NCBI RefSeq assembly: GCF_000023225.1
Contig: NC_013173.1
Coordinates: forward strand, 2,792,501 to 2,856,500
From: Desulfomicrobium baculatum DSM 4028
Lineage (GTDB): Bacteria > Desulfobacterota > Desulfovibrionia > Desulfovibrionales > Desulfomicrobiaceae
DNA: 64,000 nt
Direction of reading: 5' to 3'
Part shown: piece after piece, positions 1 through 7,221 of the stretch
How the letters are laid out: every line of letters begins with the position of its first letter
Numbering within the stretch: position 1 is the first letter of the stretch
Notes under the pieces: generated by a model
Database searches by the model: none
What the model saw: only the letters and a program-made list of their open reading frames with translations
Told to the model about the DNA's origin: nothing
Translations under genes and position numbers: made by a program

Positions 1-39
1 AGGCCGGATGCATCGGCGCGAGGCATCGCAAAGAAACAA

Positions 40-60
40 GCCGGGGCCAAACGCCCCGGC
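40..60. terminator. Terminator downstream of flagellin
   Basis: An 8-bp perfect stem (40-47 with 53-60) and a 5-base loop lie just after the flagellin stop codon. T-rich sequence follows the stem on both strands, so it could end transcripts arriving from either side. Confidence 0.75.
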
Positions 61-98
61 TTTGTCTTTGATCATTGCCTTTGCCGATAAATCCCCGA

Positions 99-1025
99 TT
101 AACCCTGCATGAGCTGCATGGCCATCTGCGGCAGCTGGTTGGCCTGAGCGAGCATGGCCACCGCAGACTGGGTCAGGATCTGATTGCGCACGAATTCCGT
201 CATTTCCTGGGCCACATCCACGTCGGAGATGCGGGATTCCGCAGCCTGCAGATTCTCGGCCTGGATCGTCAGGTTGGTGATGGTGTTCTCCAGACGGTTC
301 TGCAGAGAACCCAGACTGGCCCGAATTTTATCCTTGGATATGATGGCGTTGTTGATGGCGTCGAGCGCCTGCTGCGCACCCTGCTGGGTGGAGATGCTGA
401 AGCCGGCACTGGAAATACTGCGGTCGGACTGATTGCCGACGCCAAGCGCCGAGGCCGTGGAGTTGCCGATGGCGATGTAATAGTAATCCTCGCTGCTGTC
501 ATTGCCGGTGCCAAAATGGATCTTCAGGGCTCCGCGGGCCTGCAAGCCGGCTCCGCTATGATCGAGCCTCCATTCCGCAGCATTCTGGTTCGAGGAAGAA
601 AGATTTCCGTTGAGCAGGTAGATTCCGTTGAAATCCGTGGCATTGGCGATTCGGGTGATTTCCGAAGCCATGGCCTGATACTCCGAATCGATGATCAGAC
701 GCTGATCCGAACCGTAGGTGCCGGTGGCTGCCTGGGTGGCCAGTTCCTTCATGCGGATCAACTTTTCATCGATGACCTGCAGAGCGCCGTCGGCAGTCTG
801 AATCATGGAGATGGCGTCATTGGCGTTGCGGACACCCTGGTTGAGGGATGCGATATCGGCGCGCATCAACTCGCGGATGGCCAGGCCTGCCGCGTCATCG
901 GCGGCGGTGCCCACGCGCAATCCGGAGGAAAGACGCCGGGTCGAGGTTGCCAAGTTACTATACGAAGTGGACAGGTTCCTGGCGGAGTTCATCGCCATCA
1001 AGTTGTGATTTATGACCAAAGACAT
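99..1025 (-). CDS. fliC: Flagellin
   Basis: Structural subunit of the flagellar filament, exported through the flagellar type III apparatus. The 308-residue product has the conserved flagellin N-terminal D0/D1 region (about residues 1-140, opening MSLVINHNLMAMNS, with RLSSGLRVGTAADDAAGLAI) and the C-terminal D0/D1 region (about 225-308, with SRISDVDVAQEMTEFVRNQI and a final LPQMAMQLMQG). The variable middle is short, so this is a small flagellin. An AGGAGG lies 8 bases before the ATG. A sigma54-like promoter lies about 35 bases upstream of the start and a terminator follows at 40-60, so it is probably monocistronic. Other flagellin copies may exist outside the window. Confidence 0.97.
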   Translation of the reverse strand: MSLVINHNLMAMNSARNLSTSYSNLATSTRRLSSGLRVGTAADDAAGLAIRELMRADIASLNQGVRNANDAISMIQTADGALQVIDEKLIRMKELATQAATGTYGSDQRLIIDSEYQAMASEITRIANATDFNGIYLLNGNLSSSNQNAAEWRLDHSGAGLQARGALKIHFGTGNDSSEDYYYIAIGNSTASALGVGNQSDRSISSAGFSISTQQGAQQALDAINNAIISKDKIRASLGSLQNRLENTITNLTIQAENLQAAESRISDVDVAQEMTEFVRNQILTQSAVAMLAQANQLPQMAMQLMQG

Positions 1026-1060
1026 ATAAGATCCTCCTTACGCTGGTATGCTCGCGACAT

Positions 1061-1076
1061 TGCACACAGAATGCCA
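1061..1076 (-). promoter_or_regulatory. Sigma54-type (-24/-12) promoter of flagellin
   Basis: On the minus strand the sequence reads TGGCA-TTCTGTG-TGCA, with GG and GC separated by the 10 bases needed for a -24/-12 promoter. Transcription would start near 1050, giving a leader of about 25 bases that holds the flagellin Shine-Dalgarno sequence. The T at the penultimate consensus position before TGC is a G. This is a sequence match only. Confidence 0.6.
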
Positions 1077-1162
1077 TTTATAATTTATTCTTTATTTTCA
1101 AAGTGTTAATTTTAAAAACTACACAGCGTCCGCCCAAAGAGGTCAAAATTGCCTCTCGCGCC

Positions 1163-1189
1163 TAAAGTTTTCTCCCCTCTGGACGATTA
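1163..1189 (+). promoter_or_regulatory. Sigma28 (FliA) promoter of flaG
   Basis: TAAAGTTT-N11-GACGATTA matches the flagellar sigma28 consensus TAAAGTTT-N11-GCCGATAA in 14 of 16 positions with exact spacing. It lies 37 bases before the flaG start and points toward it. Confidence 0.75.
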
Positions 1190-1225
1190 GTATGATGTAC
1201 TCATCCATCAAGAGGAGGCCCCGCC

Positions 1226-1609
1226 ATGAAAATAACCTCTCTCGCCTACGAGCCCCAGGACCTGCTGGCGCCCGTTGAGCACACGACTCAACTCAAATCC
1301 GATCTCGAATACGCGGACCGTGCCGAATCGGGCGGGCTTCAGGACCGGCAGCAAGGCATGGAGTCTGACCAGTCGGAAGAAATTTCCTTGCAGAAATTGC
1401 AGAACCTGACCGATGCGGTAGATTCCTACATGTCTTCCTTGGGCGTGAACCTGAAATTTCACATCGACGAGCGTACCGACACGGTCCAGGTCGAGGTGCG
1501 TGACCCGGATACCCATAAACTGATCCGCAAGATCCCCGCCGACGAAATGCTTGATCTGGCCGACTCCATAGAAAAAATGGTGGGGCTGTTTCTGGACAGA
1601 GCCCTGTAG
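1226..1609 (+). CDS. flaG: FlaG family flagellar protein
   Basis: FlaG-family protein, 127 residues. Family members are small cytoplasmic or filament-associated proteins that affect filament length; the exact role is not settled. The conserved C-terminal half (about 55-127) carries the typical LGVNLKFHIDERTDTVQVEV strand pair and ends with KLIRKIPADEMLDLADSIEKM. The N-terminal 50 residues are acidic and poorly conserved. AAGAGGAGG precedes the ATG. It is divergent from flagellin and has its own sigma28-type promoter, so the two genes would be expressed by different flagellar sigma classes. A terminator follows. Confidence 0.93.
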   Translation: MKITSLAYEPQDLLAPVEHTTQLKSDLEYADRAESGGLQDRQQGMESDQSEEISLQKLQNLTDAVDSYMSSLGVNLKFHIDERTDTVQVEVRDPDTHKLIRKIPADEMLDLADSIEKMVGLFLDRAL

Positions 1610-1633
1610 CCGGATTCCTTGCTGAAAAATAAA

Positions 1634-1660
1634 ACCCGCGCCGGGATTACCAGCGCGGGT
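1634..1660. terminator. Bidirectional terminator between flaG and flgE
   Basis: An 8-bp stem (1634-1641 with 1653-1660) is followed by a T run on the plus strand and preceded by an A run, so it can serve both the convergent flaG and flgE transcripts. Confidence 0.85.
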
Positions 1661-1686
1661 TTTTTGTCGTTGTCGCTTGAAACAGC

Positions 1687-3375
1687 CTAACGCTTGAGCT
1701 GGATCAGTACGGTCAGCATCTGGTCGACGGTGGTGATGGTCTTGGAGTTGGCCTGGAAGCCTTTTTCCGTGGTGATCATCTTTACGAACTCCGTAGCCAG
1801 GTCCACGTTGGACTGCTCCAGGGAGTTGGATGCGATGCTGCCCTTGCCGCCGGTGTTGGCCAGACCGGTGATGGGCGGCCCGGAGGAACGGGTCTCGGAG
1901 AAGAGGTTCCCGCCCTCGCGGTACAAGGCGTAGTTGTTGTTGAACGTGGCCAGGGTCACGGCGAAGAGTTGCAGGACCTGACCGTTGGAATAGCGGCCGG
2001 TGATGACGCCGTCGCGGTCCACGGAGATGTTCTGCAGGAACCCGGCGGTATATCCATCCTGGGCCTGGAAGATGGTCGTCGAGCCGGTGCTGTAGTTGGT
2101 GGATGACAGGGCGCTGATTTCCGTCGAGGCGAAACCGTTTATCGCGCCGAGGCTACCAACCAGCACAGGCGTGGCGCCTGACGTATCGATTGTCGGGTAA
2201 TCCCCCAGGTTATCCTGACCGGTTGCCGCGGCAGGGGGAATTGCAGGTCCCGGTTCCCATGAGGATGTCTTGTTTCGCACGCCGAAATTAATCTCTATGT
2301 TCTTTGTGTTTTCACTCTCGGCAAGAATACCCGAACCTGTGGTGCTGCCATTCGCGGCCCCCAGAAAGTTGGCGGTGCAAATGGGATAACCGTTCTGCGA
2401 GAAGTTGGCCGGGACCCAGGATGCCGGAAGTTCAGGATCGGCTGTAAGATCGTTCACCGTAAACGCGGACATGTTCTCAAGTTCGCCGGCCGCGTTGAAG
2501 GTCAAGGTGCCGCTCATGAGTATTCCGCGCTTCTCGTCTCCAGCGCCCCAGAAATCCCGATTGTCTTCTCCGGGCGGCACCGCGATGATGTATTCCCAAT
2601 ACCGCTTGCCTGCGGCGGCACCGGTCACTTCGACATTGGCGACCGGGTCCATGTAGACCGTCATATTGTGCGAAGAACCGTTTTCATCGTACACTTTGAT
2701 GGTCGTCTGATAGGCGTAGCTCGCCTCTCCGATCGGCTCTGCGGCGGTGGCGTCATACGTGTCGAAAAGCGCGGTGAACGGGTCCGTAGGGCTGACCGAC
2801 TTGTCCTCAGAACTGGAATCCACGTTCAGGATCAGGTCGACCCGGCTTGTGGCCTGCGGCGGCGACTGAAAATTCTCCAGCTTCACATCCTGGGGAACGC
2901 CCAGAATCTGCACGCCGGTGGTGGCCTGCGCCGTCGTATCGCCGCTGGCGGCCGCGCTGGTGTTCGCCTGCTGCACTTCCCACCCCTGCAGGCGGTAGCC
3001 TCGCGGATCGACCAGGTAGCCTTCCTCGTCGAAGCGGAAGTTTCCGGCGCGGGTATAGTAGTTGACCTCCTGCCCGGCGGGCGAGACCATGAAGAAGCCG
3101 TTGCCGCCAATAGCCAAGTCCGTGGCTTCCGTGGTGCTTTCCAGGGATCCCTGGGAAAAATCACCCATGACCGTTCCCACGGAAACACCACGCCCCACCT
3201 GTCCGCTGCCGGACGCGGTGGTGATCTGCTGACTCAGCGCATCCTCGAAATACATGCGCGAGCCCTTGAATCCGATGGTCGAGACGTTGGATATGTTGTT
3301 GCCGATGACGGTCATATCCTCGCCATGAGCCTTGAGACCGCTGGTCCCGGAGTACAGTGATGCTGACAAACCCAT
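1687..3375 (-). CDS. flgE: Flagellar hook protein FlgE
   Basis: Subunit of the flagellar hook. The 562-residue product has the N-terminal rod/hook family motif (about 5-35, SLYSGTSGLKAHGEDM then VIGNNISNVSTIGFKGSR) and the C-terminal family domain (about 520-562, ending TEFVKMITTEKGFQANSKTI and VDQMLTVLIQLKR). The central region is larger than in E. coli FlgE (about 400 residues), as is common in deltaproteobacteria. AAGGGGG precedes the ATG by 7 bases. It is the last gene of fliK-flgD-flgE, 41 bases after flgD, and shares a terminator with flaG. Confidence 0.96.
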   Translation of the reverse strand: MGLSASLYSGTSGLKAHGEDMTVIGNNISNVSTIGFKGSRMYFEDALSQQITTASGSGQVGRGVSVGTVMGDFSQGSLESTTEATDLAIGGNGFFMVSPAGQEVNYYTRAGNFRFDEEGYLVDPRGYRLQGWEVQQANTSAAASGDTTAQATTGVQILGVPQDVKLENFQSPPQATSRVDLILNVDSSSEDKSVSPTDPFTALFDTYDATAAEPIGEASYAYQTTIKVYDENGSSHNMTVYMDPVANVEVTGAAAGKRYWEYIIAVPPGEDNRDFWGAGDEKRGILMSGTLTFNAAGELENMSAFTVNDLTADPELPASWVPANFSQNGYPICTANFLGAANGSTTGSGILAESENTKNIEINFGVRNKTSSWEPGPAIPPAAATGQDNLGDYPTIDTSGATPVLVGSLGAINGFASTEISALSSTNYSTGSTTIFQAQDGYTAGFLQNISVDRDGVITGRYSNGQVLQLFAVTLATFNNNYALYREGGNLFSETRSSGPPITGLANTGGKGSIASNSLEQSNVDLATEFVKMITTEKGFQANSKTITTVDQMLTVLIQLKR

Positions 3376-3416
3376 AACTACCCCCTTCTTGAATCACCGC
3401 AGTGATCTGTGAAATA

Positions 3417-4097
3417 CTACTCTTCCGCCACAACCGGCTGGATGACCTTCTTGATGTCGCTGAAACTGATCTTGCGTCCGTCGCTCAGCCGGAAGAACGT
3501 CTCCCCGTCGCCCTGTTCAAGGGCGGTCACGGTGCCGGAGACTTCCGTGTCGACAAAAACCGTTGCCCCGGTTGGGCTTTCCGCTGAAAAATATACATTG
3601 TACTGGCCGCTGTTGGCCGAATTCCCGTTGTAGTCGAGGCCGTCCCAAGTGAACGCGAACTCTCCGGCCTGCATGGAGGTGAACTTCTCGGTGCGCACGA
3701 TATTGTTGTTTTCATCGTACACGTTGGCGTAAACCTGCGCAGCGGCGCCCCCCAGGGTGAAGTAGACCGGGGTCACGTAATTTCCGCTCTTGGTGATCCC
3801 GTCTCCGGAAGCCGTGACTTCCTTGCCGATGTAGTTGACGGCGCTGAGCATATCCTGCTGGGCAGTCTTGTCACTCAGACCCTTGATGCCCTCGGAAATG
3901 TTGGTCATCTGCTCCAGGCTCGAAAACTGCGCCAGCTGGGCAATGAATTCCTTGTCGTCGAGAGGATTCAGGGGATCCTGATTCTGCAACTGGGTCACCA
4001 GAAGCTTCAAGAAGGCGTCTTTACCCAGAACGTCGTTCTTCGCTGCCGTGTCCGCGCCGTAAAAACCACCCTGCTGCTGCAAAATCTGATCGATCAT
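3417..4097 (-). CDS. flgD: Flagellar hook assembly (capping) protein FlgD
   Basis: Scaffold that caps the growing hook and lets FlgE polymerise. The 226-residue product opens with the FlgD N-terminal signature (about residues 22-75, LGKDAFLKLLVTQLQNQDPL and LDDKEFIAQLAQFSSLEQM). A FlgD Ig-like/tudor region follows (about 95-210, with FTWDGLDYNGN). GAGAGGAGA precedes the ATG. The gene starts 12 bases after fliK and is followed by flgE, the usual FliK-FlgD-FlgE hook order. Confidence 0.95.
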   Translation of the reverse strand: MIDQILQQQGGFYGADTAAKNDVLGKDAFLKLLVTQLQNQDPLNPLDDKEFIAQLAQFSSLEQMTNISEGIKGLSDKTAQQDMLSAVNYIGKEVTASGDGITKSGNYVTPVYFTLGGAAAQVYANVYDENNNIVRTEKFTSMQAGEFAFTWDGLDYNGNSANSGQYNVYFSAESPTGATVFVDTEVSGTVTALEQGDGETFFRLSDGRKISFSDIKKVIQPVVAEE

Positions 4098-4109
4098 GAC
4101 CGTCTCCTC

Positions 4110-6191
4110 TCAGGCAAAAATATCCAGGCCGCTTTGGGAAACTTTTTCCCTGTGCCCGCTATTGTGCACATCCCGGACCAGATCGGGGCCGCCCCGCTCC
4201 AGAGTGCGCCAACGCTTGGCCGACATGGCCAATTCCTGGTTCTCCTGATAGCGGTTGTGATTTTCTGCGCCCTGCCACTGCGACTGGCTCTGGGAGTCGG
4301 CCAATTGCGTCTGCACTTCGAGTTTCCCCACCTTGAGCCCCTGGGCTTCAAGCTGTGTTCGCAGCTGCCCCAACTGCTCATTCAAGGCCAAGGATGTCTC
4401 CTGATTGCTGGACCTGAGCACAGCCTGCACTTCCTTGCCCCGCATCTGCAGGATGACGCTGACCTGTCCCAGATCGGCCGGGTCGAGACGAATGACCAGC
4501 TGCTTCACGCCCTGGCCCAGATTCCTAAAGGCCCCGGTCTCGACCTGCTGATAGACTTGGGCGCTACGTGCGCTGACAGGAGACTCCAGCCGTTGCTGAA
4601 ACTGGCTCTGGGAATTCTGGGCAGCGGTCTGGGTCAGGGTCTGGGATTCCGGAGCATTCTTCACGTTCCCGGCGGTCTGAGCTGCGCGGGATGTGGACGA
4701 GGAAGACTTTTCCCTATCCGGGGTCCCGAAGAACCCCTGGCGGGCATCAGGCTGTTTTTTCCCACTCTTGGAATCAACGGCCGCCGCGCTTGCGGTGGAA
4801 ACCGCCTCGCCCTCCTGTAACGTTGAGCCCGCGTCCAGCGGTACCGACTGACCGGAGCCGTCCTTTGCCGTGGCAGTCCTGGTTCCGGCCGCAGCCAGGC
4901 CGCTGCGGGTCATTTCGTTCTCGTTGCGACCGGCGCTGCCTGGATCCTTTACGGCGGCATGTTTCCGATCCGCGCCGGTGGCGACGGATTCCCCGTGCTG
5001 CTGTTCAGACGCAAGAGATTCTTCGGCGGTTTCAAGCGTCGAGGCGCTTTTCCCGTCGGGAACCTCAAGAGCTGCGCTGCGGGCCCCGGATTGGCCTTGC
5101 GCCGCATCCGAAGTCTGGCTTACGCGCGCAGCCGACCGAAAAGTGATTTCCGAGCCCTTGCCGCTTTTGTGCGCAGCATGGTTTTCGGACTCAACGCCGG
5201 CACCGTGCTTGCGGGTCAGGGGTTCGCTGTCCGTCCCCAGCGTCTCGGCCGCCTCTGCAAGCAGAGCCCTGCCGGAACGGGCTCGGCCGCCCTCTTCTCC
5301 CGCCATGACGCCCGCTTTCGCGGCAACGGATGCAGCGACCATGGTCCGCTCCTGGCCGATATTCACGGCCTCGCGGCCCGCCGTCTGGAATGTTTCCAGC
5401 CTGGACAAGAGGGCTTCGATCTTCTGCATCACGCGAGAAGAGGCCTTCTCGGCGCGCCCGTTTTTTTGCCCCTGCTCCCCGGCGCCATCAGCCCGTTTCA
5501 AAGCCTCGGCGGCAAATTCCGCCTTCAGGCTCTTGACCTGTTCGCCCAGAGCCACGGCCAGACCGCTGCGGGTCGCGGGGTCGCTCTTCCGGAACTGACG
5601 GAGAAGTTCATGCAGGGCCTCGATTTTGTCGGAAACCCCTGGCTTATCACGATCTGCGCCCTGCGCCGAGGCTTCGGCGGCCAGGCTGTCGAGCAGCTCC
5701 TGCGCCGCGACTGCGACGGAATCACCCGTACTATCCGCGTCCTGTTCTCCGGCCTGCGTATGCAAAACAGCAGGATCATCTTCGGCTGGGCCGCCGGTTG
5801 AAGAAATTGCCTGTTCAGTGCTTGAAGCTTCGGGCTGCCGCACGGCAGCTTTTGCCGTTTCACGTCCCCTCTCTTCCGCACGGTCTTCCTCGTGCCCGGC
5901 AGCGTCCGAACCCTCGGAAACATTCTGATCCGCAAACGAGGCAGATCCGCCAAACCCGCCGCCCGAACTGTCGCCGGCCGGGCCATGATCATCCGCGTAA
6001 ACCTGTTCGTTATTGGAAGCCGGCTGGGGCTGGTCGGTTTGAGGGGATGCGGAGGTCACATCCGGCTGCTCCAGATGCGCCGAAAACAGGCCGTGAAAAT
6101 CCTGGCCGGGCCGTGAATCGGGCATTTCAAACGCGCTGTTTGCGCGAAAGGACTGCGCCCCGTGGGACATCGATGCGGGAAAAAACTGCAT
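4110..6191 (-). CDS. fliK: Flagellar hook-length control protein FliK
   Basis: Secreted molecular ruler that switches export specificity when the hook is complete. The 693-residue protein is mostly low-complexity Ala/Ser/Gln/Glu-rich sequence, with the conserved FliK C-terminal domain at about 565-640 (LVIRLDPADLGQVSVILQMR, then SLALNEQLGQLRTQLEAQGL). It is much longer than enteric FliK (about 400 residues), which would fit a longer ruler or a looser linker. AGGAGGTG precedes the ATG. It is the first gene of the fliK-flgD-flgE operon and has a near-consensus sigma54 site just upstream. Confidence 0.93.
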   Translation of the reverse strand: MQFFPASMSHGAQSFRANSAFEMPDSRPGQDFHGLFSAHLEQPDVTSASPQTDQPQPASNNEQVYADDHGPAGDSSGGGFGGSASFADQNVSEGSDAAGHEEDRAEERGRETAKAAVRQPEASSTEQAISSTGGPAEDDPAVLHTQAGEQDADSTGDSVAVAAQELLDSLAAEASAQGADRDKPGVSDKIEALHELLRQFRKSDPATRSGLAVALGEQVKSLKAEFAAEALKRADGAGEQGQKNGRAEKASSRVMQKIEALLSRLETFQTAGREAVNIGQERTMVAASVAAKAGVMAGEEGGRARSGRALLAEAAETLGTDSEPLTRKHGAGVESENHAAHKSGKGSEITFRSAARVSQTSDAAQGQSGARSAALEVPDGKSASTLETAEESLASEQQHGESVATGADRKHAAVKDPGSAGRNENEMTRSGLAAAGTRTATAKDGSGQSVPLDAGSTLQEGEAVSTASAAAVDSKSGKKQPDARQGFFGTPDREKSSSSTSRAAQTAGNVKNAPESQTLTQTAAQNSQSQFQQRLESPVSARSAQVYQQVETGAFRNLGQGVKQLVIRLDPADLGQVSVILQMRGKEVQAVLRSSNQETSLALNEQLGQLRTQLEAQGLKVGKLEVQTQLADSQSQSQWQGAENHNRYQENQELAMSAKRWRTLERGGPDLVRDVHNSGHREKVSQSGLDIFA

Positions 6192-6217
6192 TCTACACCT
6201 CCTGCTGGAGGCAATAG

Positions 6218-6233
6218 ATCAAAAGGCGGGCCA
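6218..6233 (-). promoter_or_regulatory. Possible sigma54 promoter of fliK-flgD-flgE
   Basis: The minus strand reads TGGCCCG-CCTT-TTGAT with correct -24/-12 spacing. The -24 half is nearly perfect, but the -12 GC is GA, a change at a highly conserved base. The transcript would start about 15 bases before the fliK ATG, just upstream of its Shine-Dalgarno sequence. Confidence 0.42.
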
Positions 6234-6531
6234 AACCCGAAATTGCGGAAAATCAAACTTGAAATGCATGCCTGTCTGGCGAAGGAGATCGTAGGGCAAC
6301 TACAGTCTTGAATCTCCCCCTGCCAAGGGGGAGTACCCGAAGGGGGAGGGGGTATCCCCCCTTGACGGCACACAACTAAATCTGCGCTCCGGCGATACGT
6401 GTCCACAAAACGGACCACGCCGGTCCGCGTCCTACAAAACCCGCTTTTTCTGTCTTACGCAGTCTTTTCAATTTACTTCATTCTTCAGCGCATGCTACGC
6501 AGGTAATGACTATCGCGTCATCGTTTGCACG

Positions 6532-6622
6532 GGATTTTCGGAGCTGGCTTCTCCGAAAATCCTTCGCTTCCCAAAAAACGGGAAGCAAACGACAAACGCC
6601 CAGCGGCTTCCCGCTGGGCGTT
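6532..6622. terminator. Three tandem hairpins, the last a terminator
   Basis: Three perfect inverted repeats follow each other: 6532-6542 with 6552-6562 (11 bp), 6566-6572 with 6580-6586 (7 bp), and 6595-6606 with 6611-6622 (12 bp, tetraloop). The last is followed by CTTTTTT on the plus strand. On the minus strand the set sits 38 bases after the end of the lipid operon and could terminate or protect its 3' end. Confidence 0.7.
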
Positions 6623-6660
6623 CTTTTTTGTTCCAAAGCAGGCAGACCTGCAAACCTGCA

Positions 6661-7221
6661 TTACCAGAAAATCTGATACCGCTCCGTTTCATGCCCGCGT
6701 GAAATCCTTCGCGCGACAAGAAGCAAAAACGGCAAGGCCAGACCCCAACCGAACCCGATTTGGAGCAGGGCCCGCGTGGAGTCCGTCCCGAATCCGGCCG
6801 CTCCAAGGCGAACCCCCGCCGCATAGGCCAGAACCCCGCAACAGGCCCCCAGAAAGCATCCAAACACATAGCGCCCCTCGAGCCAACTCAAGGAAAAACG
6901 CAATGTGGAGGCGATCTGCATCCACAAGACAAGAATCCAGGGTGGAGCCAGGCCAGGAAAAACATTCCCCTCGAAAAAAACGAGCGCCCCGGTGCGCATG
7001 TGCACAGAATCGACAACAAGGCCAACACAAAGAGCAAAGATTAAAAGCCGCATCTCCCCCGCGCGATTCGGCACCAGGGCCAGATGGGTCATCACAAAAA
7101 CCACCCCGAGGCCGGTGCCGAGCCAAACCTGGCCGAAAGCGGCGCCCAGCACACAGGCAAACCAGCCAGCCTGAAACAGCCCGAAATTGATCAGTTTTGT
7201 CCACATCGGCCCCAGCATCAT
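6661..7221 (-). CDS. DUF2878 family membrane protein
   Basis: Predicted inner-membrane protein of 186 residues with about six hydrophobic segments, matching the DUF2878 family by its length, segment pattern and neighbours. No catalytic motif is visible. The start is taken as the ATG at 7221, because ATGA there overlaps the stop of the upstream DUF1365-CFA gene; an in-frame TTG at 7230 is possible but has no advantage. It is the last gene of the five-gene lipid operon. In other bacteria DUF2878 genes also lie beside DUF1365 and CFA-like genes, so a role in the same lipid modification, perhaps as a membrane partner, is likely but unproven. Confidence 0.85.
   Translation of the reverse strand: MMLGPMWTKLINFGLFQAGWFACVLGAAFGQVWLGTGLGVVFVMTHLALVPNRAGEMRLLIFALCVGLVVDSVHMRTGALVFFEGNVFPGLAPPWILVLWMQIASTLRFSLSWLEGRYVFGCFLGACCGVLAYAAGVRLGAAGFGTDSTRALLQIGFGWGLALPFLLLVARRISRGHETERYQIFW

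Larger units (their letters stand above)
6192..6660. other. Intergenic region between fliK and DUF2878 gene
   Basis: About 470 bases without a convincing gene. It holds a possible sigma54 site for fliK (6218-6233), a G/C-run block at about 6312-6360 that can fold on itself and looks like a dispersed intergenic repeat, and three successive inverted repeats at 6532-6622. Confidence 0.6.

Noticed and set aside
6312-6360. G/C-run block as a CRISPR-like or regulatory element
   Set aside because: It looks like a common dispersed intergenic sequence that only forms a simple fold; no other support.
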